A stretch of DNA of 64,000 nt. It comes from Anoplopoma fimbria. Taxonomy: Eukaryota > Chordata > Actinopteri > Perciformes > Anoplopomatidae. Each line of letters begins with the position of its first letter. The stretch's first letter is position 1. Below are positions 23,775 through 34,962 of this stretch, piece after piece. A program made the translations under genes and the position numbers. The notes under the pieces are model-generated. The model saw only the letters and a list, made by a program, of their open reading frames with translations. It made no database searches and was not told where the DNA came from. Where the stretch lies: positions 6,366,102 through 6,430,101 of the forward strand of contig NC_072465.1 of the NCBI RefSeq assembly GCF_027596085.1, given 5' to 3'.

Positions 23775-23810
23775 TTAGCGGCACATAATCCTGTCATCTG
23801 AGCATCCATT
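23775..23810 (-). CDS. id1: id1 coding exon 2 (C-terminal tail)
   Basis: After acceptor CCCCCAACAG it encodes NGCSDDRIMCR-stop. The DDRI(L/M)CR tail is diagnostic of vertebrate ID1, and the intron position matches that known for ID genes. Confidence 0.93.
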   Translation of the reverse strand, partial: NGCSDDRIMCR

Positions 23811-24372
23811 CTGTTGGGGGAAAGAAAAAAAAAACACTGATTAGTACATCTGCTTTACATGGATATGAAGCAAAACGGTGCGCAAAAAAACTTTTACGCA
23901 CAGTCTTGGCACTTTTACGCACAAGTACTGACGTTAAAAAACACAACGTTGCAGTGACTGTGTGACACTGAACTCAGGTTCATTCTGCAGTATGCGGAAG
24001 GATATTTACCTCTACTGCGATGCTAGCGATCTCTGCGTTGAGCGTGGTCAGCGGCGTGCGGGTCACGCTGCCGGCCGAGTGATGGCGGCTCTTCTCCGGC
24101 TCGTCGAGCTCGACCTGCAGGTCCCAGATGTAGTCGATGACATGCTGCAGGATCTCCACCTTGCTGGCTTTCTTGTTGGTGGGCAGGGTGGGCACGAGCT
24201 CCTTCAGCTTGCTGTAGCAGCTGTTCATGTCGTTGAGGAAGGCGCTCATCTGCTCGTCCAGCAGCGGGATCTTGCACTTGGCGATGCTCAAGCTCTGCTC
24301 GGACAGACAGCGCATCATTTCCTCACCGCCGACCTTGCTCTTCAGGGCGCAGGTAGATCCAACAACCTTCAT
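23775..24372 (-). CDS. id1: id1: inhibitor of DNA binding 1 (dominant-negative HLH protein)
   Basis: ID proteins have an HLH domain but no basic region. They dimerise with E-proteins and block their DNA binding; they act in the nucleus downstream of BMP signalling. Exons are complement 24010-24372 (121 codons) and 23775-23810 (11 codons plus stop), total 132 aa; the intron 23811-24009 is GT-AG. The protein starts MKVVGSTCALKSKVGGEEMM; the HLH at about residues 36-92 contains LLDEQMSAFLNDMNSCYSKL, VPTLPTNKKASKVEILQHVI and DYIWDLQVEL; the C-terminus GCSDDRIMCR matches human DDRILCR. The N-terminus is the typical fish Id1 one. An in-frame ATG at 24504 was rejected as start because it lies only about 12 bp from the TATA box, upstream of the expected start site. 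Convergent with ncoa3. Confidence 0.96.
24010..24372 (-). CDS. id1: id1 coding exon 1
   Basis: Contains start, HLH and most of the protein, ending ...NAEIASIAVE at donor GTAAAT (minus strand). Unspliced reading continues VNILPHTAE-stop, so the intron position is required for the conserved tail. Confidence 0.95.
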
Positions 24373-24515
24373 GATTAGTGTAGAAAGTGTAGTTTCCAAA
24401 GATGACGAAGAGGATAATAAAGCAGTTGAGCAATGAGAGCTTCTCCTTCTCTTGAGAGATCTTAGCAAGTTTATGTTGACAGTTTGCAACAACCACATGG
24501 GCAAACCTCCTGGTA

Positions 24516-24522
24516 CTTATAG
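24516..24522 (-). promoter_or_regulatory. id1 TATA box (CTATAAG)
   Basis: CTATAAG on the minus strand, 144 bp upstream of the id1 ATG. It predicts transcription start near 24490 and a 5' UTR of about 118 nt. Confidence 0.7.
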
Positions 24523-24575
24523 GGGAGCAGAAGGTGGAGGGGCGTGTCGGATTTGTCCTGTTTGAAGACGGCCAG

Positions 24576-24634
24576 CCAATCAGGAGGCAGCGTTTGTATT
24601 GAAGGGTCGGTTCACAACAGCGCTCTCAGCCAAT
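24576..24634. promoter_or_regulatory. Two CCAAT boxes in the id1 promoter
   Basis: CCAAT at 24576-24580 (ccaatcagg) and 24630-24634 (ccaatgagc), about 90 and 140 bp upstream of the predicted start. Both are written CCAAT on the plus strand, so inverted relative to id1, a common NF-Y arrangement. Confidence 0.6.
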
Positions 24635-24639
24635 GAGCG

Positions 24640-25400
24640 CTCTCGCCTGGTTATCAGGATTTACAATCTGTTTGAGGGATGGCGTTACAAATGGAAACAA
24701 ATGTGTGTCTTTTATGGGTAATATGTGGGAATCCAGCTGTCCATGGCTTGGGGACTCTGCAGGTGTAGATAGCCCGGGGACAGTCAAGGGGTGGTGAATG
24801 CCGGGGTATGCACTGTGGGAATGTGTGTGGGATGGGACGGGATGAATAGGATGAATGGCTAATGATAATTAGGCTACCGCCGTGCCCCAGATTTGGCTCT
24901 CACAATTGCTGCAGATGTGGATGACAATAGTACAGTAAAATAAGACAATTGATGGCGTAGAGTGGTCAAACAATTCTGGGAAAAAGATTCTTTTTTTCTT
25001 TTTTTTAATATACTTTAATTAGTTCAGGATGATGAAGTTTGTGTAGAAAAAAAACATTTTTTTTTGTATAACAGTGTGGAATGCAGTCACTAAAGAGATT
25101 AGCAGTTTATTCAATTTATTTGAGGACAACTTGTTGATTGTTTTTAGAAGAAGAAAAAAAATATGCTTCTCCCAGGACAACGTCTCTGCTTTATTTTAAA
25201 AAACTCAAAGCTCCCTTTATGCTCACAAACTGCACTTTTTCTCGCAGCACAGACTCTCCTTTTCCTGCTTCCCCGCGCTGAAGGAAGCCCAGTCACGGAT
25301 TCCTTCACATGTTTCTGCAGTGTGTGCTCAGCCTTGTGTGCACACTCAGATCGCATCGCTCTGTTCCGAATCTTCCCCCCAGATTGTCCAAACAAGCCCG
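24640..25400. other. id1 5' flank
   Basis: No gene. AT-rich stretches and poly-T runs alternate with more complex sequence. 25160-25400 is of higher complexity and merges with the SMAD cluster, so a wider enhancer is possible. Confidence 0.4.
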
Positions 25401-25402
25401 AG

Positions 25403-25418
25403 CAGACTGGCAGGCGCC
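25403..25418 (-). promoter_or_regulatory. SMAD BMP-response module GGCGCC-N5-GTCTG (upstream copy)
   Basis: Plus strand reads CAGAC, tggca, GGCGCC; on the id1 strand this is GGCGCC-N5-GTCTG. It lies about 0.9 kb upstream of the predicted id1 start, the distance known for the mammalian ID1 BMP response element. Confidence 0.75.
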
Positions 25419-25425
25419 AGCGCGG

Positions 25426-25433
25426 TGACGTCA
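25426..25433. promoter_or_regulatory. CRE palindrome TGACGTCA
   Basis: Perfect 8-bp cAMP response element, 8 bp from the SMAD module. CREB sites are known to cooperate with SMADs at the mammalian ID1 BMP response element. Confidence 0.65.
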
Positions 25434-25466
25434 CCCATTCATCCGAGCCTTGACGCCTGTCAGCCT

Positions 25467-25495
25467 GGCGCCGCTCGGGCGGTCTCCATGGAGAC
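25467..25495. promoter_or_regulatory. Second GGCGCC plus GTCT/AGAC palindrome
   Basis: GGCGCC at 25467-25472, nine bases, then the 14-bp palindrome GTCTCCATGGAGAC at 25482-25495, which carries two opposed SMAD boxes. With the module at 25403 it forms a 93-bp cluster. Confidence 0.6.
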
Positions 25496-25941
25496 GTCAA
25501 ACAAGAGAGCTAGCACTCTCCGCGCTGCTCCATTCACCTGCGTGGCGCTCGGAACCCTGAGAACAAACCGGCTCCGGAGCTTTGTCGTTCATTTATCACT
25601 TTAAAGCGGCGGGGTGAGATTACCGCCCAGCGCACCTGCAGAGCCGAGGCTGTCAGAGGAGGAGGAGGGGGGGGGGGAGGCATTATGTTGTTGCCGCACT
25701 TTTACCCAAACTAACTGTTGCATTCCTCCACATCGCCCTCTGACTACTGCATGTCCCTGTGGTTACTTTTGAAAACTTTTTTTTTTAATTATTTGATTCC
25801 ATGCATTTTATTTGCAATAAAGTAGTTTACCCCCTTTTGTCCTGCACAACTTTTGTTTTTTCATGTCCTATAGTAGACTACATCATGCATAAATAAATTA
25901 AGGTTTTGTTTAATTTGTTTAATTAAAAAAAAAAATTTGTA
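25496..25941. other. GC-rich then AT-rich flank, no gene
   Basis: 25500-25680 is GC-rich (CpG, G-run) and may belong to the upstream id1 regulatory block. The rest is AT-rich, with nothing recognised. Confidence 0.35.
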
Positions 25942-26200
25942 AATTACATTACATTACATTACAGTCATTTAGCAGACGCTTTTATCCAAAGCGACTTACA
26001 GGAAGTGTATTCAACATAGGTATTCAAGAGAACTACTAGTCACCAGAAGTCATAAGTGCATCTCCTTTCTTAAACAAGCATCTTAAAGCATAAACCAGAG
26101 CAAAAGTATAGTGCAGAGGCAAATTACTACGAAACAATAATTGCAACAGACTAATACGAATATAGTAAGTGCTACAAACTACTACTAAATTAAGTATACT
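25942..26200. mobile_element. Teleost SINE-like dispersed repeat (ACATT tail side)
   Basis: A tandem ACATT run leads into CATTTAGCAGACGCTTTTAT and CCAAAGCGACTTACA (25965-26000), a core found very widely in fish genomes. The sequence after it (cataagtgcatc..., agtgctacaaactac...) fits the rest of that repeat. Family name not assigned; end near 26200 is approximate. Confidence 0.7.
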
Positions 26201-26225
26201 TAATTAATTAAGTATACTTAATTTA
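26186..26225. repeat. 40-bp perfect palindrome
   Basis: The 40 bases equal their own reverse complement, centred on TTAATTAA at 26205/26206. It lies at the end of the SINE-like repeat. Confidence 0.95.
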
Positions 26226-26287
26226 CTGACTTATTACTTCAATTACCTGAAATGACGTTTCCCTCTATAATATTGCAGCAGCTAATA

Positions 26288-26752
26288 AGTGGAAGAAGTA
26301 TTAGGATCCTGTACTCAAGTTAAAGTAGGAATGCTAAAATAAACTCTCCATAAGATGCTATCATTCCAAAACTTACTTAAGTAAAAATTCTTAAATAAGT
26401 GTCTAAAGTTTCTGCACTCATTAAGTAAGACTATGGCTCTTGTCAGTGTCATATCGTGTTTATTAAGTTATTAGATTAATGATCTATTAAAGTGTGCCAC
26501 ATATTTTAAATGTTGTAGCTGGTCAATGCGAATCTATTTACATATTTTGCAAACTTTAGGCTAGTTTTATCTTTAGCAGTACATCACTGTTCGTAAACTG
26601 TGAAATACAGTAAAACAAGTACAGTATTTGCACTATAAAATCTTATGAAGTAGAACAATAAAGTGGCATTAAATTTAAAATAATAAGTAAAGTTTAAGAA
26701 CCTCAAAATTGTAGTTAAGCGCATTACTTGAGTAAATTAGTAACATTCCACA
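26288..26752. mobile_element. Teleost MITE, second copy of the GTGGAAGAAGTATT family
   Basis: Begins 'aagtggaagaagtattaggatcctgtactcaag' and ends '...gagtaaattagtaacattccac', giving GTGGAA/TTCCAC inverted ends. Same family as 20787-21392. Confidence 0.6.
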
Positions 26753-28080
26753 TCTGTATAATACCATATGTTATGCTTATAAACTAAGTATTACATTTGA
26801 CTAGGATCATTAACATAAGTTCTTGTAAATTCAAGATTTTGTTTAGAGTATCATTAATATTCTAGTTATCACACTGACACGCTGCACAGTTTTCCATCAC
26901 GTTTTAAAGGAATTTGCATATTGAAGGATTTAAAAACATCTTGTTCTCTTCACATTTTAATATAAATGCCATTTAAAAAGCTATTACTTATATCGGCACA
27001 GATGTTGTAACAGACCCAAGATAACATCAGTATTGCTGTGCTGTCTTGTAACAAAGTTAACTACCACCAGGCTCGTTTCTTCAAACTTTTTAAGAAACTT
27101 TCTTTCTTTTTTTTCTTTTCTTTTTTTTTTGCCCTCTGTCCTAGGTCGCAGCTGACAGGGCGGAGGGAGGGCCGGGTGGGCAGAACAATGGGAGTGCGGT
27201 GCAGGGATTGTGGGAGAGAATCTAGGCTGGAGCCACAGTGTCTGGAGCGCCCCTCCACTCCCCTCATCCAGCTTTTGTTCAGCTGCAAAAGCTATCAGCA
27301 CTTCCTACTGACACCAACAATAACTCCACACAGCTGGGCCCTTTTTAGCCTGTTTACAGCACATCAAGGCGAGGGGAGAGGGAAGACAGAGGCAGAGGAG
27401 GGGAGAGAAAAGTGAAACATATTAGCTCCTGATTTTAACTGACAGAATGGCAATGCCCTCTAACAACTCCCCTTCCCTCCTCTGTTGTTGACACAGAATT
27501 CATTTCCCAGTGGACTCTTTACATTTGAGCCGATTATCACTTGCTATTTTATTGCTACGACGGGCTACCGTTTGGGACAGTGTTGTTGCAACATCCTGCA
27601 GCCATCCAACAGCAGAAAGGCCACACTTGTCTTTTTGTTTTGTTCAGGACATTGTGCTATATTTGTTCCAGTACACAAACCGTTTCCCAGTAGCGTTTTT
27701 CAGGATAAATTGTTCCATTTGGTGGAGAGGAAACGTATTAGCTGATACGCCCTCTTTATCGCCACAGCAAGTAGATCTACAAAAGCACACTACAGGAAGC
27801 TGGTGCAGGAATTCACTCAGAGGAAATAGGACATTCCAGCAATGCTTTCACACTTTTGCTGCTGTTATTATTGCTGAGGGGACAATAAGTAGTGCGCATA
27901 CTACTTCCTGAAACATGAAAGTGACCGAAGCACAATAGTGGTAGAGGAGAATAAATGGTTCCTTAGTCTGAGGATTTTACTTCAGCATGATTATTGAGAT
28001 GCACTGATGAAAGGAAATGTTCAGGAATTTGATTATGAGAGGAGAGAGCCACATGCAAGTTTTCAACAATTTTTACTCAC

Positions 28081-28097
28081 ATACACACAGACACACA

Positions 28098-28140
<43 letters not shown>
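28081..28140. repeat. (AC)n microsatellite
   Basis: AC repeat with two early AG interruptions. Confidence 0.95.
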
Positions 28141-28142
<2 letters not shown>

Positions 28143-29969
28143 GCCATCTCCACGCAGCTGTGGGATTAGTTTCCAGTTCCCTGTCACGCTCTTCCTGTTT
28201 GCTTGATAATGATCACACCTGTGTGCAGGTGTGTGGAGAGGCTCACATGGGACTGGGAGGGGTGAGTGCGGTGTCCGATACAAAAACGTTTGCCACACCA
28301 CAACGTCACATCCCTCCCCAGCTGAGTGATGATTGACTGATGGCTGCTCAGGACTCATAAGCCACAGGCACAAGTGGAGGAAGTTTGTGCTGAATGTGAG
28401 GGTTTTGTATACTGGGTGTGTGTCACTGCTTCTGTGGGTGAGTGTTGTGTATGTTTCTGCCTGGATTCCTGGTATGTCCCGCCGTGGCCTGGCACCTCCC
28501 TGTGCTGCCCAGCCTCTGTAATGACTGAGGACCGGTGGTTGGGAGTCACTTCCTGTGGGAGTCCTGGATCAGAGATGTGTCATCGGCAGCGCAGACCGGC
28601 TGGAGCCTCGCCGCCTGTTGGGTGTTTTTCCTGTGTGCCGGCAGCAGACTGGGTGGGTGGATGGATGCCCTTCCCTGAGAGCCAGGGGCAAGTTACATGA
28701 ACACTATCTCCATCTGATAGTTGATGTGCGCCGAAGCCTCACAGAGATCCTTGAAGCCCCACAGGTGTCCTCTGCTCTGTGTCCTTGGCCCGGCAGGACT
28801 CGCAGGGACAGCTTGGTCTCTGTCTATCTCTTTCTTCTCTTGGCGTTCATGTGTATGTGTGTGCATCCACCGGACCCGGAGCTCACCCCTCCTTTACACC
28901 CCTGTGGCCATCTCCCTCCGCCTGGTTCCCACACACACTATCAAAGCCCTTTAATGGCTTCTAATTAGCTCCCCATCTGCTGGTGACAGCGCACTGGTGG
29001 CATGCTAAAGCACCCATTGAGAGCATAGGCATTGTGCTCTGGAATACTTTCCACTCCAGTGGCAATTGCCTGGAGAGAGAGCTTTAGTTGGGGGTGTGGG
29101 GGCTGTGGGGGGATGCTAGGGTGAGGCTGGGTGAGGAGGGGGTGAGAGGGAGGAGGACGGGATGCTTGGTAGTGTTCTCTACAGTCAGGGGCTTGGGGGA
29201 GGGCAGGGGTGGAGGGATGCACAATGGGAGACAGTGTTACGGCTTGTTGCAAATCTAATAACGCCAGAGTCCCTTTTCCGTCCACTGGTCAAACCCCCCC
29301 CACCACCACCACCTCCACCACCACCAGCAACTATTTCACATCCCAACTCACCCCTCCCTTTACTTCTCTCACTTTAGCAACAGTTTGCCGCTGACATCAC
29401 ACAGGGGATGGTCGTTGAGTAACATCTGACTTTGCGCCGAGGCCACGGTGAAACTTGCAACACAACCCAGTGAGGTACTCCATTGTCCTGAGGAGCCCCA
29501 TGGCTATTGCTCCCCTCTTGGACGCAACAATAGGTGCACCTCTATAGAAACTGTAAATGTGGCCTAATGAGGCCTCTTCATTAGCAGAATCTGTCTACGA
29601 GTGAATGCGGCCTGTTTGTCAGATCCTATGAGGCCCTCTGCTTTCCAGGACTTCCAGCAGGGCCCAGGGTCCGCTGGTAGCAGAAGGGAGGACCAGCTGT
29701 TCCCAGCTGGTGGCCAGAAGATGCCTATGGGGGACTGGCCTGATTGCTGCTGGCCAGCTGCCCCCTGCTATAGGAGAGAGAAAGAGGACAAACAAATAAC
29801 TGCTTCTGGAGAACCATCAGATCAGCTTCAGCATTGTTTGTCACCAACTTTTTATATATATGTACACACTCGATAAACTCAACGAAATGTCTAAATTAAT
29901 ATATTGTATAAACAATATATTATATCATTATTAAAATATAATAAATAATTAAGATTAATTAAGAATGAT

Positions 29970-30046
29970 TTACTGTTGTGCACAAATTAATCACCTAGCC
30001 AAATTCCTTGTAACACACTTACAAACAGCTTCTGATTCTGATTCTG
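29970..30046 (+). mobile_element. LINE-like 3' end with GATTCT tail
   Basis: 'aaattccttgtaacacact...' followed by tandem GATTCT units resembles 3' ends of fish non-LTR elements. The 5' part is not recognisable. Confidence 0.4.
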
Positions 30047-33000
30047 AAAAATCAAGTCCAGGATGTCATCATTAACACCCAACATTAAAGGGTTAAAGGT
30101 CATCCACAAATTCCCCTGAGTTTCCTATGGTTTAATAAAATCGATAAAAAGAGCATTGAAATGAAGAGCCGTGGAGATAAACACATATATTTCTAAATAC
30201 ATTAAATTACATTTTATTTTCCCCAGTAGAAGTTGTATTAAGAAACTGAACTAAAGTATAAAAGACGGGGACTCATTCTGGTTGTTTTACGATTCCATGG
30301 CAACAGAATGCACTACTTTGAAATGACCACGGATGGCCACGTATCTGTGTGTTTGTCTCTGTGAGTGTGAGACGAATGGTCTGTCACCTGACCTCTTTCT
30401 CCGTCCCACACACACACACACACACACACACAAACCCGCACATCCCCACAGCTGCACAGAGGCGTCCAGTCAGCACGGCCAGGGGACATGGGAGCCAAAG
30501 CCCAAAGATGGAGCATGGACAGTGGCAGCTGGGGAGCTGACAAAGCCCCATTCAGAGGGCCTAGGCCTGGGGACAATGGCTGGGCCAGGCTGAGCCCTCT
30601 CCTCCACTCTTCCACCCAAAGATTAATACTTCAGATGGGCTTCCCGGTGGCAGGCAGGGCTAAAAGGAGAGCCCTCCTGTTTGTCACTGGGCATTGTGCA
30701 AGTCGCCTGAGAACCAACCTCTTGGATGGGCTTGACAAATGAGAGCCGCCATTGACAGTGAACAGATTGGGCCTGCCACTTTTGTTTTGATTGTGGAGCG
30801 GGTATAATCAAGTTATTTGGGCCTCGGGGAGTTTTTGTTTCTCTCTCCTGATGCTCTTGACACCAAAGTCCCACCTTAACAGCCTCTGCTAGTTCAGCTG
30901 TGATCTGAGCCTGCTCAAGTTTCGCCTGTTGTTTGTTGTTTCCCTTTATCAAAGCTGTATAGGGGGCACAACGGCGAGAGGAAGTTAATTTACTTGGGTG
31001 TGGGAATCTGGCTATCCATTCATGTGCCCTACAGAATGCAGTGCAGGTGCAACAGGTGTAGGTGTGTGTATTCTTGTCACAGTCAATAGGGCTGCAGTGC
31101 AGACATATTGTGATGTTTTCTATGCGGATGTCCCCTGTACACCTGACCTGAATAATGTGTTAAAAGCACAGCTCTAAGAACAGGCTACAGTAACCAGAGA
31201 CCCTGTTAGGTAAGGGTTGGGGGTAAACACAGGCATCTCAGGTGTAACCCCCTTCAATCCCCACCCCACCCCCCATCCTCTCTTACCTTTCCTCTCAATC
31301 GCTGCGAGTGCAGCGCAGGTGTTTAGCCCCCAGCAAGGTAGCATTTCAGGTTAAACTGTAGGAACGCTGCCCCGCCTATAATACTTCGAACTAGAGGTGG
31401 CTGCATCTGCACACCTGTGCACCCTGTGTGTGTGTTTGTTCTGCTACTGTGATCACATCACATGATTTCACAACAGGAAATCTTCTACCAGAAAGTCCTG
31501 CCAGGTAAGAGATCACTCATTCCTTCAGCATTTCACATGCAAATGTCACTTTAAGCCCCACAGACAAATTAAATAGACCAAACAAATTAATATTCCTCCG
31601 CCACTCAACCTTTTGATTGTTTGACCAAGCAACAAGCAAGGATAGAGCGTTTGTTTTTCATATGCTGTGGCTACAGTGAGGGAGGCCTGGGGCCATCTGC
31701 CCTGTCTGTTGTCCCGGTGTTATTGCTGTGCATCGACCAGCCATTCTCACGATGAAGGAATGTGCCCTCCTTGTAAACATGCATCGACCCCCCGCAAGAG
31801 CCACAAGCTCCATTCCCTGTTCCCTACTCTCATCCGCCTAACCCCCCCCCCCCCCGGGTCCCTCTACTACCAGTCCCCTCCGCCGCCCAGGATAGACCCT
31901 CCCTTGGTTCCCATGTAAAATCAAGAGACACACATCTAAGACAAGTGCCCTGCTTTTCACCCAGGGCCCACTTCCAGGAATCTGCTTGTGTGAAAACTTC
32001 GATGCAGCAGAAGGTGCCCTACTTTTAAACTTCATTCTTCTCCCTGGGATTGTTTCAGGGGCTTTAACAAAAGGCGAGAGAGAGCCAGTGCGCGGGTCAG
32101 CAGGGGTGTGTGCGTATGTGCATCTAGGTTATACTCGGGTGCATGTGTTTCGCATGCACGCCCGTGTCTATGCGACAGTGTGTATGCCTGTGTGCACGTG
32201 AGGGGAGGGTCTGAGGATTATAAAGAGGAAGTGAATGGGAAGTACACACTCAGTGACAAAATAAGAGGGAGACATTCCTTTGCTGCCCCTCCCCTCCTCC
32301 TCCTCCCTGCTCCCTCTTTCTCTCCTCTCCCTCCGCTGTGGCAGGGCCCTGGGAAAATCAAACAGGTGGTTTGGGCCTGGCAGGAAAGCTGGCTGGGCCC
32401 GGGGTGGGCAGGCCTACAGGCTGCTGGGGGCTATCAAAAGCTCTTAGGCCCAGCTTTAGGCCAGCACTCTGAATGGCCCCGGGCTTCATTATCATGTGAA
32501 TTCTGGGAACTGCCCCGGGCCCCCAGTAACACCAGTGAGCTGCCCATATGGCGTTCGCTTGGCAACTAGGAGACCCCCCCCTTTCCAGTGCTACTCCTCC
32601 ATTCCAGCACTCCTGATATCAAAGGAGGACAAGGAGGAGAGGGAGGCAAAGGCCCCGAAAGCCCCCCAGCCCCAGCCTTCTCCTGGGGGGGCTGGACCAC
32701 ACAGTGTAGCACTGGACAGTCCTTAGGGACCCTGGATAACACCGCTGCCCTACAGGGCACTACAGCTAGCCTGGCGCTGGGTGGATTTAGCCATTGAATT
32801 AGCATTAAAGACACATTGTAAAGCTGTCAATTTAGCATCAGAGCCCAAGCTTTGACGGAAAAAGATGTCGGCAGCCTCTCCACTCCTCCTTCCACCATAC
32901 AGTTTCTCACTCCAGACTTTAGAGGACAAATGTTTTCTGAACAATCACTCTTAAGGCCTAGTCACACTAGAGATTGACATGGCAAGTTTGGTGACATAGT

Positions 33001-34712
33001 GACTTTTTGTCACTAGCTTGTGAACTACTGTAGCTCGCAAGCTAACTTCGAAGCAAGCCAGCAAGTATCACACTACCATAGCTCAGTCACAATAGTTTTG
33101 TCCTAAGGCTGTACATCATTTTACACAGTAAGGCTTATCGTAGGGGAATAAAAGCCCTTCAAGCTTGTTAGCTTGGTTGCTAACTGGAAATACTTTGACA
33201 TGGATTATTCAAAAGATGTATTTGCACCATAGACTACTGTCTCATAGCTGTCTGAAAACCATTCCTTTTTTTGTGAAGTTTGTGACACTAAGTAAAAAGT
33301 TGGTGTTGAAACACAGCTAATAGTAAACAATAGCTTTCTTCATTTTAGACCATCCAGCCCTGTTTCCTCAAAGGGCAGCAGTGTCAGAGTGGCTTGCTAT
33401 TGGTCCACAGCGTATATTCTTGTAAAATAACACAAATTGTGTTGATTTACTCTTCTGGGATGAATTTAATTTAATTGACTTGCCCTAAAATTTGCCCATT
33501 TAAATGCTGACGTGACCAGGCCTTTTGTGAGCTGCAGCAGCCAAAACACTCACAATATGATATGACATCTGCAGCAATATGCTGTTGGTGCATTGACCCG
33601 AAGCAGCCCCCAGAAGCATTCCAGACACATTAACGGTGACATTTAAAAAAAATCTCAATGAGATCCATGTGAGGTAAAAGAGCTTGTGAGTCATCTGATT
33701 TTCCTGGATGAGGACACTTCTGCAGAGGAGATGTCACTTAACAACTGAGCAGGAATGCTGCTCCGGCTGCTGCAGTCAGCCACCTGCGTTATAGTGCAGC
33801 GGGGGGGGGAGAGAAGGAGGAAGTGTGTGAGCGCTGGGGGTTATATGTGCCACATGATCTCATGCTGATGAAGAGACTTTGGATGCCTCAAGCATTGTTC
33901 ATTGTGATACTGAGGTGTGTTTTTTGTGTGTGTGTATGCGCATGGCTGTGAGATTGGGGTGTGATCATAGATTGCATATGTGGATAATCTAGTCAGCTTA
34001 CTTCACTACTTGCACCTGTGATAAACAAGGCGAGGTATGGAAAACAGAAGAGAGGGAGGAGTGTGTGAGAGGGAGTGAGAGGTACAGGGAGAGAGAGAGA
34101 GCCGTAAGCATGAACTGACTTCTGAGGAACTTTTCTGGTGATTCATGCTGTTACACATGGAGCAATTCACTCCCTCTGCAGCTGTGTGGGCCACATGCGC
34201 AATATGATTTCACAACATCTTCCCTGTCCTTGGAAATTCCTTTATTTCTTTTCATACAGCCCTCTCACCCCCTTCCCTCCTGTCAGTGAGCTGGCTGTGT
34301 TACCCTGACAGAGAGGCAGGTGCACGACTTAGTCATTCTTTTCTTTGCCGATTGGTTTTGTGCTTCACTGAGGCTTTAGGCAGCTAGAAAGGCTTGACCA
34401 AAAAGCCCTGTCAGAGTCATGTGTTTATCAGGCGGACAGTAGGCTTCACAGTGGTGCTGCTGGTGATGGTGTTGTTGTAACCACTCAGCTCACCACTCCT
34501 CCCTTCGATGTCAACACAGAGCTGGGAACATAACAGTCCGCAGAACTCGAGTGACTCAGCATTTCTAGGTTTTGGTTTATGATTTTCGCCCTACAGTGTG
34601 TTTGTTTATCCCTTATCTTTACAGTATCACTCTCCTTCAACAGTTCGGTCAACTTCATGTCCAGTTGTGACCCAGGGGTGGGATCACACCCAGGATGACG
34701 TGTGTGTGTTTT

Positions 34713-34717
<5 letters not shown>

Positions 34718-34808
<91 letters not shown>
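34718..34808. repeat. (TG)n microsatellite
   Basis: About 45 TG units, ending in CCCACAG. Confidence 0.97.
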
Positions 34809-34809
<1 letters not shown>

Positions 34810-34815
34810 CCACAG

Positions 34816-34962
34816 CTGCCCCCCTGACCGGCTCCAGCTCTGCAGGAGCAACAGAGCCAGCGTTCAGGCTGTTTACAATAAACCCCGGCTCACAGCAGTA
34901 TAAGGAAATTAAAGCCGCTTTCGCACTTGGATGCCGCAATGATGCCATGTTCAATTATCCAG
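34816..34962 (+). other. Exon-like open segment, not recognised
   Basis: Between CCCACAG and GTAACA there are 147 bases open in one frame (APLTGSSSAGATEPAFRLFT and INPGSQQYKEIKAAFALGC...). The composition is less biased than in chance ORFs nearby and both splice signals fit. No homologue is recognised and the acceptor sits on a TG repeat. A conserved non-coding element is at least as likely. Confidence 0.2.

Noticed and set aside
23962..24436. Plus-strand ORFs over id1
   Set aside because: Antisense to the conserved id1 coding exon.
24373..24504. 44-residue N-terminal extension of id1 from the in-frame ATG at 24504
   Set aside because: That ATG is only about 12 bp from the TATA box and so upstream of the expected transcription start; the extension does not resemble ID proteins, whereas MKVVGSTCALKSK does.
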